Assembly: GCA_964522665.1 (NCBI GenBank)
Contig: CAZFVY010000006.1
Span: 1 to 64,000 of the forward strand
From: CAZFVY01 sp964522665
Lineage (GTDB): Bacteria; Verrucomicrobiota; Verrucomicrobiia; Limisphaerales; CAZFVY01
Length of the DNA stretch: 64,000 nucleotides
Direction: 5' to 3'
In this document: in pieces, positions 1-8,867 of the stretch
How positions within the stretch are numbered: position 1 is the stretch's first letter
How the letters are laid out: each line of letters starts with the position of its first letter
Made by a program: the position numbers and the translations under genes
Notes under the pieces: model-generated
Seen by the model: the letters and a program-made list of their open reading frames with translations, nothing else
What the model was told of the DNA's origin: nothing
Database searches by the model: none

Positions 1-1022
1 AGCGTTTTCTGGAACTGGTGAAGGCGAATCATTCCACCGTGGTCGTCTCGCAAAGCTGGTCGGAGATTCACAAGGTCAATGAGCGGGTGCGGGATGGATT
101 GAAAGCTCAAGGACTGGTCGGTCAGGAGGAAATCACCGTGACCGCGCTGGAACGGCTGGATTTGACGGATGCCCAAAAACGGGCTGCGCGATCTTACGCT
201 CCTGATTCCGTGGTGGTCTTTAACCGGCCCGTCAGTGGCTACAAGCCCGGCGACACTGGCCGCTTGCTCGCCGTCACCGACAAACATCTGCTGATTGAGG
301 CCAACCAGCGCATACGCCCGGTTCCCTTCAAAGACCTCGACCGGCTCACGGTTTGCCAGCCCAAGGAATTGCCCTTGGCCAGCGGCGACCGGCTGCAATT
401 GAAAGCCAATGGCAACGCCACGGACGGCGGCAAGGTGGTCAATGGCGAACTGGTCACGGTCAAACAGATTCACCCGGATGGACGCATCGCCCTGGCGGAC
501 GGTCGGACCCTGGACAAGTCCTACCGCCAGTTCGTGCGCGGCTATGCGGTCACGTCCTACGCCGCCCAGGGCAAAACCGTGGATTATGTCCTGTTCTCCG
601 ATTCCGCTGTGCAGGCCGCAACCAACGACCAGCAATGGTATGTGACCATTTCGCGGGGACGAAAGGGCGTCCAGATTTTCACCGCCGACAAAATCCAACT
701 TCGGCAAAACGTCATTCGTTCCGGGGGCCGCGAATTGGCCTTGGACATTGTCAAAGAATCCGCCATCCACGCGCTGGCGAACGCTTGGGGCCGTGATATT
801 GGTTACGTCCTCAGCGTCCAGCATTCGCAACGTCGAACCGGGCAACGCCGGGCTGAATTGTTTGGGCTGGAGGAAACCGCGAAGGTGTCCGAGGCGGCGC
901 AGCAAACGGAAACGCCGAAACAAACGGAAACGGTGCGGCAATCGCCAGCGGTTCGGGCGGCGGGGAAAATCACCCACAGTCATCAACACAAACAAAGATA
1001 CGGAGGAGGCATTGGAGTATGA
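1..1022 (+). CDS. C-terminal part of a MobF/TraI-type conjugative relaxase-helicase (5' truncated by window)
   Basis: The reading frame is open through the left edge (first complete codon at 3), so only the C-terminus is present. Visible are an SH3-like or OB-like stretch near the middle and late superfamily I helicase motifs: VTSYAAQGKTVDYVLF, then QWYVTISRGRKGVQIF. These are typical of the RecD-like helicase half of TrwC/TraI relaxases, which nick and unwind the transferred strand. The last 70 residues are a low-complexity Gln/Thr/Glu tail. The stop overlaps the next start (ATGA), so the two are probably co-translated. A non-conjugative RecD2-like helicase is an alternative, but the neighbouring integrase and excisionase-like gene favour a mobile-element relaxase. 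Confidence 0.72.
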   Translation, partial: RFLELVKANHSTVVVSQSWSEIHKVNERVRDGLKAQGLVGQEEITVTALERLDLTDAQKRAARSYAPDSVVVFNRPVSGYKPGDTGRLLAVTDKHLLIEANQRIRPVPFKDLDRLTVCQPKELPLASGDRLQLKANGNATDGGKVVNGELVTVKQIHPDGRIALADGRTLDKSYRQFVRGYAVTSYAAQGKTVDYVLFSDSAVQAATNDQQWYVTISRGRKGVQIFTADKIQLRQNVIRSGGRELALDIVKESAIHALANAWGRDIGYVLSVQHSQRRTGQRRAELFGLEETAKVSEAAQQTETPKQTETVRQSPAVRAAGKITHSHQHKQRYGGGIGV

Positions 1023-1396
1023 GAGAATTCAAAGAACGCCCAGAGTGTTACCACCTAAGCCGTCAAGTGATGGGCAACCACGTCCCTCTGGACAACCTGC
1101 GGTTGGAACTAACGCCCACTTGTTTTTATCTGCTGCCTTACCACCACTTGGAAGTCGCCAAGTTCGAGTCGGCCCACGACAGCGACACGATTGCGCTCTC
1201 GTTCGTCAATCATAAGGTGAAAATTGCGGGCCGGAATCTGCGGGCTCTGGCTGTTGGCTTTCAGGAACGCGCCGTCGAATGGGTCATGCCCGTGCCGGAA
1301 AAATACGGGGATGCGCGGGAAGGCGTGCAGGGCATGATTCAGTCAATCGAGATAGAAAAATCGGAGGATTTATGCTCAAACAAAACGAACAGTTGA
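1019..1396 (+). CDS. small protein of unknown function, mobile-element operon
   Basis: This 125-residue protein starts at an ATG that overlaps the relaxase stop, suggesting translational coupling. The sequence looks like a real soluble alpha/beta protein (PECYHLSRQVMG, LTPTCFYLLPYHHLEVAKFE, KVKIAGRNLRALAVGFQ), with no membrane segment or signal peptide. I do not recognise the family. Its place between a relaxase and an excisionase-like gene suggests an accessory of the integrated element. Its 3' end overlaps the start of the HTH gene by 25 bases. Confidence 0.6.
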   Translation: MREFKERPECYHLSRQVMGNHVPLDNLRLELTPTCFYLLPYHHLEVAKFESAHDSDTIALSFVNHKVKIAGRNLRALAVGFQERAVEWVMPVPEKYGDAREGVQGMIQSIEIEKSEDLCSNKTNS

Positions 1397-1620
1397 CTAA
1401 ACCACAGGCACCCCGCCAGTGTCAGACGAACGGCGCGGAAACGAATGCTTTTGTCGAGAAAAAGGGATTCAAACGCGCCGAGGCCGCGACGTATTTGGGG
1501 GTGAATCCAGTGACGATTGACCGATTGGCGAAGCGGGGCCTGCTCCATCCTTCCCGCGCACTGCGCCACCCGATTTATTCCAGAGATGATCTCGACCGAT
1601 TCTTGCGCGAGACATCATAG
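1372..1620 (+). CDS. excisionase-like / MerR-type helix-turn-helix protein
   Basis: An 82-residue protein whose C-terminal half reads KKGFKRAEAATYLGVNPVTI followed by DRLAKRGLLHPSRALRHPIYSR and DDLDRFL. This is the winged-helix pattern of DNA-binding excisionases (HTH_17 type): pick a helix, recognise DNA, then a short wing with a basic patch. The start at 1372 is chosen because GGAGGA lies just upstream at 1363-1368, although the spacing is short; a longer in-frame extension to 1279 has no such signal. It ends 23 bases before the convergent integrase, so it probably acts as recombination directionality factor or local regulator. The function is inferred from fold and position. Confidence 0.75.
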   Translation: MLKQNEQLTKPQAPRQCQTNGAETNAFVEKKGFKRAEAATYLGVNPVTIDRLAKRGLLHPSRALRHPIYSRDDLDRFLRETS

Positions 1621-1642
1621 CCGTTCGGCCAATGCGGATAAA

Positions 1643-3133
1643 TCATTTGGTTGCTTCGCGGTCGTTTCCGTGGCCCCTTTCGTCACGGGCAGAAATTTTA
1701 GCACGAACTTCGTTGAGCGACGATTCGGGGATTCTTTCCACGAATTCATCAATAAGGGCATCCCGGTCATTGAGTTCCTGACGGAACACTTCACGGCCCA
1801 TTGCCTGTTTCGCGGCGTCAAGCAATCTTTCAAGCGGCAGAAGCCAGACTTCTTCATGGATTTGCCCCCAAAACACTTCAAGCGGATTCTGTGACACCCA
1901 CCAAGCATAGCCATATTTCGCTTTGGCTTTGGCTACGACGCGTCTTCCGTCAGGAGTTGCAGATGTTTGCGCCTGGGCGTGTTTGTTCGCAGTATCCGGC
2001 ATTGGGATAACATTGGCGGGTTTGTCGAAGCTGACGCGTTTGCTCATGGCGAGACTGTGTTCCTGGCGGAGATGCCCATATCGTTTCATCGCCAACGCGC
2101 CACCGTCACAATGTCCGAGCCAACGGCTGATGGTCGGAATGTCCACGCCGGATTCGATACAGGTCGTCGCAAAGAAGTGCCTGAAGTCGTGGTGAGTGTA
2201 TTGAGGGAAACCGAGTTTGCGGCAGGCAGTTTCCAAGCACTTTCGCGCGCTGGAAATAGGGATGAGCGCGGCGCTCGGCTCAGGGTTTTGTTCCGCTTTC
2301 AATTTCTCCAAAAACGTCCGCAGTTCGTGGGGCATCGGAATCCAGCGAGGGCTTGATTCTGTCTTGGTTCCCGGAAGATAAACTGTGTTGTTTTCAAAAT
2401 TCACATGCGACCAAATTAAGGGATTTTTCTTTTTCCTTCCACCGGTGATTTCAGCAACGCGAGCGCCGGAATAGGCGAGAATCTCAATGAGGTCGGCGCC
2501 AGCTTTTGTTTTCTTCTGGCTGTCCTTGCGATCATCAGCCTGACGAATCGTTGCGACGATTTTTTGGAATTCGCCCAAACTTGGAACTTGTATTTTTGGC
2601 TGGCGAACCGTGGGGCGTTCAATGTGGGCTGCGGGATTCGTAAGAATGATCCCGTGGCGAATGGCGTATTGGAAAACGGCGTTCATTGTGTCGAGTTCGC
2701 TGACGAAGGCTTTGGTGCCGGCGGTGCCCCTTCGCGCTTTGGCCCACCCCTCGCAATCGTCAGCGGTGATGTTCCGAATCGAAGTCGCCCCAAAAAACTC
2801 GGCGAGGTTCTTGATGAGGTATCCGTACCACTCCGCCGTGCTTTCCGCCAGCCTGTGCATACGTGAGTCAAGCCAACGATGGGCCATGCTATTGAAATCA
2901 CCGTGCGGGTCTTGTGTCACGCGCAACACACCCATTTTTTCTTTGAGTTCCTTCAACTTCCGTTCCGCCAGCTTTCGGTCCTTTGTTTTGAGCGAGCGGC
3001 GAAACTGCTTGCCCCCCTTCTTAATTAGCGCGTAGTATCCTCCCGATGAGTCGAGCCGGTACAGATTTTCGCCCACATTGTGGAAGACAGGATGCCCATT
3101 CGTCTGGGCATTCTCATGTATCGTTGCATTCAT
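1643..3133 (-). CDS. tyrosine recombinase / phage-type integrase of the integrated element
   Basis: A 496-residue site-specific recombinase. The N-terminal part carries an arm-type DNA-binding region (YYALIKKGGKQFRRSLKT), followed by a core-binding SAM-like domain. The catalytic domain shows the first Arg in LAYSGARVAEITGG, the HxxR box in YTHHDFRHFFATTCIESG, a WLGH box and the nucleophilic Tyr in AMKRYGHLR. A further ~110 residues follow the catalytic Tyr, longer than usual. The ATG at 3133 is preferred over 3169 because the upstream extension (LLYCCC) is unlike the family. The gene lies about 100 bases from tRNA-Pro, typical for an integrase beside its attachment site. Confidence 0.9.
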   Translation of the reverse strand: MNATIHENAQTNGHPVFHNVGENLYRLDSSGGYYALIKKGGKQFRRSLKTKDRKLAERKLKELKEKMGVLRVTQDPHGDFNSMAHRWLDSRMHRLAESTAEWYGYLIKNLAEFFGATSIRNITADDCEGWAKARRGTAGTKAFVSELDTMNAVFQYAIRHGIILTNPAAHIERPTVRQPKIQVPSLGEFQKIVATIRQADDRKDSQKKTKAGADLIEILAYSGARVAEITGGRKKKNPLIWSHVNFENNTVYLPGTKTESSPRWIPMPHELRTFLEKLKAEQNPEPSAALIPISSARKCLETACRKLGFPQYTHHDFRHFFATTCIESGVDIPTISRWLGHCDGGALAMKRYGHLRQEHSLAMSKRVSFDKPANVIPMPDTANKHAQAQTSATPDGRRVVAKAKAKYGYAWWVSQNPLEVFWGQIHEEVWLLPLERLLDAAKQAMGREVFRQELNDRDALIDEFVERIPESSLNEVRAKISARDERGHGNDREATK

Positions 3134-3235
3134 ACAGCAACAATATAGCAGAAAATTGCCGGGTGACAAGTGCGGGTTACAAGTTACTTTGTGGCACCGG
3201 CGAATTGTTGTGCAAGTGCTTGAACATCAACAAAT

Positions 3236-3312
3236 CGGAGCGTAGCTCAGCCTGGTAGAGCACTTGGTTTGGGACCAAGACGTCGCAGGTTCAAATCCTG
3301 TCGCTCCGACCA
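3236..3312 (+). tRNA. tRNA-Pro (anticodon TGG)
   Basis: A complete cloverleaf can be drawn. The acceptor stem is CGGAGCG (3236-3242) with CGCTCCG (3302-3308), discriminator A3309 and encoded CCA at 3310-3312. The anticodon stem is CTTGG/CCAAG around loop TTTGGGA, with anticodon TGG at 3270-3272. The T arm contains GGTTCAAATCC. It reads proline CCA codons and, with wobble modification, probably other CCN codons. A T-rich run follows at about 3314-3324. Confidence 0.97.
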
Positions 3313-3354
3313 CTTCTTTTTTCGATCGTGGCGTCGCGCCTTCCGGGCGCGGCT

Positions 3355-6300
3355 TCAGCCAAAATCGTGAGACCCAGCGGTGTCGAGATCGGCGCATTCA
3401 AGGCGTTCAATGTGATGGGCTTTGATATGAATCGTGTTGTGCCGGCTTTGCGCGATTCCTTCGATCATGAGAAATGGCTCCATGGTGATCGTGAGCCGTT
3501 CCTGCTCGAATAGTTTGGGCGCAACGATGGCGTTGCTGATGCCGGTCTCATCTTCCAGGCTCACGAAGCAGATGCCTTTCGCGGTTCCCGGCCGCTGGCG
3601 GCAGATCACCTGGCCAGCCACGCGCACGACTTGACCGTTGCGAACCTGCTTCAAGTCCACCGCGCGCCAGATTCCCGCCAGACGGCCGCGCAGGAGCGCC
3701 ATCGGGTGCGGACCGGTGGAGAGTTGGAGGTTGGAATAGTCAGCCTGAAGCCGCTCGGCGGCGTCCATGGGCCGCAACGGCCCCGCGTCGACGGACGCCG
3801 GCTCGGCGGTCTCGGTGAAGAGATCGCCGTCATGAAAGGCTTGTTCGGCCTGCCACAGGGCCGCGCGCCGGTGCGGCGCCAGGCTATTGAGCGCGCCAAT
3901 TTCGGCGAGCGAGCGCAGTTCCTCTTTGCCGAAATCGGTCCGCGCCTTGAAATCGTGGAGCGACGCAAACGGGCGGCGCCCGCGTTCTTGCAGCATTTCC
4001 AACACATGCGCCTGCCGCAGCCCGCGCGCCTGGCGCAAGCCGAGCCGGATCGACTCGTCGGCTTCAATGACGCATTCCCAATTCGAACGCGCGACGCACA
4101 CGGGCCGGATTTGCACGCCGCGGCTCTTGGCGTCCTTGACGAGCGTGGCCGCGGAATAAAAGCCCATCGGCTGATTGTTCAGCAGCGCCGCGAAAAACTC
4201 CGGCGCGCGGTGAACTTTGAGGTAGGCGCTCGCGTACGCCAGGAGCGCGAAGCTGATCGCGTGCGATTCGGGAAACCCGTACAACGCGAACGAGCCGACC
4301 GCCTTCACGATCCGGTCGGCCGCGTCCGGCTGAACCCCATTGCGCTCCATCGCCGCCCGCAGCTTGACGACGACCCGTTGCATCTTCTCGTCCGAGCGAT
4401 GGAAGCTGAGGGCGCGCCGCAATTCCTCGGCTTCATCGCCGGTGAAATCGGCCATCACCATGGCGATCTGCAACATTTGTTCCTGGAACAACGGCACGCC
4501 CAGCGTCCGCTCGAGCACCGGCACAAGTCGCTGGTCGTAGTAGGTCACCGGCTCCTCGCCGGTCCGGCGGCGCAGAAAAGGATGCGCCAGATCACCTTGG
4601 ATCGGACCGGGGCGGATGATTGCCACTTGGATGACCAAGTCGTAAAAACATTTCGGCTTGAGCCGGGGCAGGGTCGCCATTTGCGCCCGGCTCTCGATTT
4701 GGAAGACGCCGATCGTTTCGGCGTTCTGAATGAGTTCGTACGTTTTCGGGTCGCATTCGGGCAATTGCGCGAGGTCCACCGGCCGGCCGCGCGCTTTCGA
4801 AAGGGTGAGCGTGTCCTGGATGGCGGACATCATGCCGAGGCCGAGCAAGTCCACCTTGATGATGCCCAAATCTTCGCAGTCGTCCTTGTCCCATTGGGCG
4901 ACCACGCGGCCAGGCATGGCGGCGTTTTCGAGCGGCACCACCGAGCTAAGCTGACCCTGGCAGATGATCATCCCGCCCGAGTGCTGGCCGAGGTGCCGCG
5001 GCAGCCGCGCCAGTTGTTGGTAAAGCGACACAAACGCCGCGGCTCGCGGGTGCGATTTCGGCAGGCCCGCCTGTTCGACGCGCTCCCACAACCCCATGGT
5101 GTCTGGAAAATCACCGTTGGCAAAGAGGTTCGAGAACCGGTCGAGCACGTCGATCGGCAGGTTCAACGCCTTGCCAATCTCACGCGCTGAACTGCGCCCG
5201 CGATAGGTAATGACGGTCGCCGTCATCGCCGCGCCCTGCGGGCCGTAGCGCCGATAGACCTCCTGGATGACGGCTTCCCGGCGGTCCCCGCTGGGCAAAT
5301 CGATGTCGATGTCCGGCCAGCCTTTCCGGCCTTCGCTCAAAAAGCGCTCGAAGAGCACGTTGAACCGCACCGGATCGACCGCGGTGATGCCGAGGCAAAA
5401 ACAGACCGCGCTGTTCGCCGCGCTGCCGCGGCCTTGCGCCATGATCTGGCGCTCCGCGCAGAAGCGGACGAGATCCGCGACGATCAGAAAATAGCCGGCG
5501 AAACCAAGTTTGTTGATCAGGGACAGTTCTTTTTCGAGCAGGCCGCGCACTTTTTCCGGGATGCCGCGCGGGTAGCGTTTCCGCGCGCCGGCCCAGGTTT
5601 GCTCGCGCAAGACGCCCTCCATCGTTTCGCTCGGGCCGACGGGATAGCGGGGGAATTCATAACCGAGGTCCGCCAGCGTGAATTGCAGGCGCTCGGCGAG
5701 CCGGGCCGTGTTGGTGATCGCCTCGGGCAAATCAGCGAATCGTCCGGCCATCTCGGCGGGCGATTTGAGGCGCTGCTCATCGTTGACCGAAAGCAGCCTG
5801 CCGGCCGCGTCGAGATGCGTGTGATGCCGCAGGCAGGTGAACACATCGAGCGCCTGCCGGCCCTCCGGCGTGGCGTGCGCGGTTCCGTTCGTCGCCAACA
5901 GCGGCAACGACCGCGACCGCGCCAAACCGATGATCGCCCGGTTCAAACGGTCCTCACCACGGCGCAGATGGCGCTGCAATTCGACGTAAACGCGGCCGGG
6001 CGTGAAGATATCGATCAGGCGTTGCAATTGCCGCTCCGGCGGGCAAGCGGCGGCGTCCCCGTCCACGATCGATCGGGCGAGCGGGCCTTCGTTGTCGCCG
6101 GTCAGCGCGACGAGTCCCGCCGCGTACGCGGGCAGTTCCGCCCAGCGCACGACGCCCTCGTTCTTCGGGGCGCGGAGATGCGCGGTGGTCAGCAGTTGGC
6201 ACAGGTTTTGGTAGCCCGCGCGTGATTCCACCAGCACCGGCAACGCGGCGCCGTCCTCCATGGCTAATTCCGCTCCGATGATCGCCCGCAGGCCGCGTTC

Positions 6301-6474
6301 GCGCGCCGCTCCGAAGAGCCGCGGCGCCCCATAGAGGCCCATGCGGTCGCACATCCCGAAGACCGGGTAGCCGAACCGTGCGGCGCTTTCGGCCAGTTGC
6401 TCGGGCAGCGAGGCCCCGCGCAGGAAACTGAACGCGCTGCGCGCATGGAGTTCGACGTAGGCGGGCGTGGGCAT
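3355..6474 (-). CDS. dnaE2: error-prone DNA polymerase III alpha subunit DnaE2 (ImuC)
   Basis: A 1039-residue C-family polymerase of the damage-inducible type that copies past lesions. The N-terminal PHP domain starts directly (YVELHARSAFSFLRGAS, residues 7-22). The catalytic acidic motif PDIDID is at residues 387-392, with a third acidic motif in IIKVDLLGLGMM near residue 555. The C-terminus has an OB-fold region (VVRVAGQVICRQRPGTAKG). The length is typical of DnaE2 and shorter than replicative DnaE. The start at 6474 is preferred because it lies 5 bases after the upstream gene and begins the conserved PHP domain; the frame stays open to 6657. It is the last gene of the imuA-imuB-nuclease-dnaE2 operon. 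Confidence 0.95.
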   Translation of the reverse strand: MPTPAYVELHARSAFSFLRGASLPEQLAESAARFGYPVFGMCDRMGLYGAPRLFGAARERGLRAIIGAELAMEDGAALPVLVESRAGYQNLCQLLTTAHLRAPKNEGVVRWAELPAYAAGLVALTGDNEGPLARSIVDGDAAACPPERQLQRLIDIFTPGRVYVELQRHLRRGEDRLNRAIIGLARSRSLPLLATNGTAHATPEGRQALDVFTCLRHHTHLDAAGRLLSVNDEQRLKSPAEMAGRFADLPEAITNTARLAERLQFTLADLGYEFPRYPVGPSETMEGVLREQTWAGARKRYPRGIPEKVRGLLEKELSLINKLGFAGYFLIVADLVRFCAERQIMAQGRGSAANSAVCFCLGITAVDPVRFNVLFERFLSEGRKGWPDIDIDLPSGDRREAVIQEVYRRYGPQGAAMTATVITYRGRSSAREIGKALNLPIDVLDRFSNLFANGDFPDTMGLWERVEQAGLPKSHPRAAAFVSLYQQLARLPRHLGQHSGGMIICQGQLSSVVPLENAAMPGRVVAQWDKDDCEDLGIIKVDLLGLGMMSAIQDTLTLSKARGRPVDLAQLPECDPKTYELIQNAETIGVFQIESRAQMATLPRLKPKCFYDLVIQVAIIRPGPIQGDLAHPFLRRRTGEEPVTYYDQRLVPVLERTLGVPLFQEQMLQIAMVMADFTGDEAEELRRALSFHRSDEKMQRVVVKLRAAMERNGVQPDAADRIVKAVGSFALYGFPESHAISFALLAYASAYLKVHRAPEFFAALLNNQPMGFYSAATLVKDAKSRGVQIRPVCVARSNWECVIEADESIRLGLRQARGLRQAHVLEMLQERGRRPFASLHDFKARTDFGKEELRSLAEIGALNSLAPHRRAALWQAEQAFHDGDLFTETAEPASVDAGPLRPMDAAERLQADYSNLQLSTGPHPMALLRGRLAGIWRAVDLKQVRNGQVVRVAGQVICRQRPGTAKGICFVSLEDETGISNAIVAPKLFEQERLTITMEPFLMIEGIAQSRHNTIHIKAHHIERLECADLDTAGSHDFG

Positions 6475-6479
6475 AGCCG

Positions 6480-7349
6480 TTACGCGGACGGCGGACGTTC
6501 GCTCCGGCGTGGCGCGAAGGCGCGCTCGTAAAATTCGCTCAGGCAAAGCGCGTCTTGTGCGCGCCAACCCGCCTCGAAGCGGCTGGCGCCAGCGGCGCCT
6601 GGCAGCAGCCATTCCGGCAGCTCGGGCGCCGCGCCGCGGAAGAAGGTGTCCAGCCATTCGATGACTTCGGCGCCGCGTCCGGAATCCAAGGATTCGCGCG
6701 TTTCAAATGTCCAAACCGCCGGTGGCGCGTCGCCCGTGAGCGGCAAGGGCAGGGCGGTGAGCGGGGCCGTCGGATGCAGCGTTCGCCACAGCAGCCGGAG
6801 CAGCGCGGCATACGCGGGGCGGGCGCGTTTGAAGCCGCCATAACGGCGCTCCCAATCGTCCGTCGCCACGCCGCAGCCAACGGCAAGGCCATCGTTCGTC
6901 CAGCGCCAGCCGAAATGCAACTCCGGGGCGGGATAGGTGCCCACGGTATTGAATTTCGGGCGCATGGTCGCCAGCAACTCCCTTTCGCGCGCGAGCGCCG
7001 CGGCTTCGTCCTCGCAGATGTCCCAATAGATCCGTTCGACAGCGTTGAGCAGGCGCTGAATCTTCCGGCTCACCCGTTCTGGATTCGCCGAGCGGTAGCT
7101 CCCGAGGCGACGCCGGAGGTTCTTCGCCTTGCCGACGTAGAGCACGCCATCGCCGGCGCCGCACATGAAATAGACGCCCGGATTTTCCGGCAGCGCGCGA
7201 AAGAACTCGACGCCGAAGCGTTCCACCAACGGGCGGGCGGGCGGAAACATCCGCAATTGGCGCGGGCGTGGAACTTGGCGCTCGCCTTCCTCCGCCGTCG
7301 TTTCGGCCGGCCCGGCGCCGGCGGGCGCGACTGTCGCTTCGGCGTTCAA
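6480..7349 (-). CDS. GIY-YIG endonuclease, Cho/UvrC N-domain-like, inside the mutasome operon
   Basis: A 289-residue protein with a GIY-YIG nuclease domain near residues 55-140. It shows NPGVYFM (58-60 for GIY), VLYVGKAKNLRRRL (71-73 for YIG, with catalytic Arg around 80), an acidic motif AREREL (about 120-125) and PKFN at 132-134. This is the layout of UvrC's N-terminal nuclease and of E. coli Cho, an SOS-induced relative that makes the 3' incision in nucleotide excision repair. The rest does not resemble UvrC's C-terminal nuclease. The TTG start at 7349 overlaps the imuB stop (TTGA) and has GGAAGGGG about 7 bases upstream; an ATG at 7373 is the alternative. Its place between imuB and dnaE2 suggests co-induction. 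Confidence 0.85.
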   Translation of the reverse strand: MNAEATVAPAGAGPAETTAEEGERQVPRPRQLRMFPPARPLVERFGVEFFRALPENPGVYFMCGAGDGVLYVGKAKNLRRRLGSYRSANPERVSRKIQRLLNAVERIYWDICEDEAAALARERELLATMRPKFNTVGTYPAPELHFGWRWTNDGLAVGCGVATDDWERRYGGFKRARPAYAALLRLLWRTLHPTAPLTALPLPLTGDAPPAVWTFETRESLDSGRGAEVIEWLDTFFRGAAPELPEWLLPGAAGASRFEAGWRAQDALCLSEFYERAFAPRRSERPPSA

Positions 7350-8842
7350 TCCAGCACCCCTTCCACAAACCATCCCTCCGGCCGCTTGGCCAGCCGGATG
7401 ACCTTGCCGTCTTTCGTCACCGCGTCCCACTCTTCGCGCTGCCAGGCGCCCGGCTCCCACCAATTGCCGGAGGCGCGCCACGGACCGACGACCACGCTGA
7501 GCTTGCCGTTGGCCACGGCGCAATGGACCGAGACCGGCGGCGCGTCGGCGCGGGCCTCGTTCGGCGCGGTCTCCACGGTCGCCGCCGGCGCCGGTCGAAG
7601 CCGCCGCACCGGGACCGGTTGCAACGCCGCGGCTGAGGGGCGCGGAGACACCGGCGGCGCATTCTCGAAATCCGGCGGGATCAGGCGAAACGCGTCGGAC
7701 CGATGCGAGTCCTCCAAGACCGGCGTGCCAACGCGGTCGGCGCCGACCAGGCCGGCCAGCCGCGCCAGCGTCTCCTGGAATTGATGCGGGTCGCGCAACG
7801 CCGCCTCGAAGAGGCCGAACTGCTTCTGTTCCGGCTGGCCGGGGCTGGCCGTGAGCGTCAACGCCTTGATCGGCGAGTCGGTCCGCAAGGTTTCCAGATA
7901 CGTGTGCAACATGCGGAACAGCACGTCCGCCCGGCGCGTCGGTTGCGGGACGCGCAGGCGGCGTTCCAGCGGCGCGCCCGCCTCCAGGCGCAGCCGAAGC
8001 GTCAGCGATTCGGCGACGAATCCGGAGAGCTCCAGGCGCAGGCTCAGTTGATCCACGAACCGTCGGACAATAAATAACAACGGCTCCATGGTTTCGATTT
8101 CGTGCTCGAATTCGAACGCCTCCTCGAAACGTTCCGGCGGCTGCGCGTGGCGCAACGGCCGGCTGGCGGTGGCCGACGCCGCCGCGAACAGCGCCAGCGC
8201 CTCCAATCCCAGCCGGTCCACCAGCTCCGCCTGGCCCAGCGCCAGCAATTCGCCCACCGTCCGGATGCCCCATTTTTGCAGAATCCCCGATACATCCGAG
8301 GATGGCTCCAGAGCCGCGACCGGCAGCGAAGCCAGGAAGGAGCCGGGATCGCCCACGATCTCGATTCCCTCCGTCCAGCGGGCCGCCTGGCGCGCGACGT
8401 TGGGAGTCGGGCCGACGCCGACGCGGGCGCGCAGATTCTGAGCGGCCAGCGCCTGGCGAATCGTGCCCGCCCAAACCGCGATCGCGGCCGCGTCCGCTCC
8501 GGCGAGCCGCGCCAGGGCGCGCAGATCGAGTGTGCAGACGCCGGGAGCCGTCGCTTCAATCCGTGGGGAAAACGCGTACGCGGCTTGGAGCAACGCGTCC
8601 ATCGCCGCCTCCTCCTGCGCGGGCGCTCGCCGCCGGATGGCCACCGCGCGGCAGCGGGCCATCGCCTGGGGTGAAGTCAGTCCGTCCGTGACGCCCGCCG
8701 CGCGCGCCGGTTCGGTCGCGTCGCACACCACCGGCGGGTTGCGCGCCGGATCGACAAGCGCCGTCGGCGCGGTCCACTGCTCCGGCTCGTGCCGCAACGC
8801 GGCTTGCAGCGGAAAATGCGGAATATGGAGGACGGCAAACAT
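7346..8842 (-). CDS. imuB: ImuB, inactive Y-family polymerase-like mutasome hub
   Basis: A 498-residue Y-family polymerase homologue. Where active enzymes have an acidic D-x-D metal site at the extreme N-terminus, this protein reads FAVLHIPHFPLQAAL, so the carboxylates are missing, as in known ImuB proteins. The palm and little-finger regions are recognisable (GPTPNVARQAAR; a helix-hairpin-helix region around LQKWGIRTVGELLALGQ). A clamp-binding-like QKQFGLF motif lies in the C-terminal part. In characterised systems ImuB ties ImuA and DnaE2 to the sliding clamp. The ATG at 8842 follows imuA by 25 bases; the stop overlaps the nuclease start. Confidence 0.93.
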   Translation of the reverse strand: MFAVLHIPHFPLQAALRHEPEQWTAPTALVDPARNPPVVCDATEPARAAGVTDGLTSPQAMARCRAVAIRRRAPAQEEAAMDALLQAAYAFSPRIEATAPGVCTLDLRALARLAGADAAAIAVWAGTIRQALAAQNLRARVGVGPTPNVARQAARWTEGIEIVGDPGSFLASLPVAALEPSSDVSGILQKWGIRTVGELLALGQAELVDRLGLEALALFAAASATASRPLRHAQPPERFEEAFEFEHEIETMEPLLFIVRRFVDQLSLRLELSGFVAESLTLRLRLEAGAPLERRLRVPQPTRRADVLFRMLHTYLETLRTDSPIKALTLTASPGQPEQKQFGLFEAALRDPHQFQETLARLAGLVGADRVGTPVLEDSHRSDAFRLIPPDFENAPPVSPRPSAAALQPVPVRRLRPAPAATVETAPNEARADAPPVSVHCAVANGKLSVVVGPWRASGNWWEPGAWQREEWDAVTKDGKVIRLAKRPEGWFVEGVLD

Positions 8843-8867
8843 TGCTAAAGTTCGACTTAACGGGCTG

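Larger units (their letters stand above)
1..3235. mobile_element. right end of an integrative conjugative/mobilisable element next to tRNA-Pro
   Basis: Relaxase-helicase, unknown protein, excisionase-like HTH and convergent tyrosine recombinase lie together and stop at a tRNA-Pro gene, beyond which chromosomal DNA-repair genes begin. The left boundary is outside the window. No partial tRNA copy is visible in the sequence shown. The element lies on the 5' side of an intact tRNA, which is unusual (see findings). The boundary at 3235 is approximate. Confidence 0.65.

Noticed and set aside
3631..5190. 519-residue plus-strand ORF
   Set aside because: It lies fully antisense to dnaE2, whose motifs are unambiguous; composition is Arg/His/Gln-rich, typical of GC-rich antisense frames.
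7350..8474. N-terminal extension of the GIY-YIG ORF
   Set aside because: This frame runs inside imuB and is low-complexity Gly/Ala/Arg; the real gene starts near 7349.
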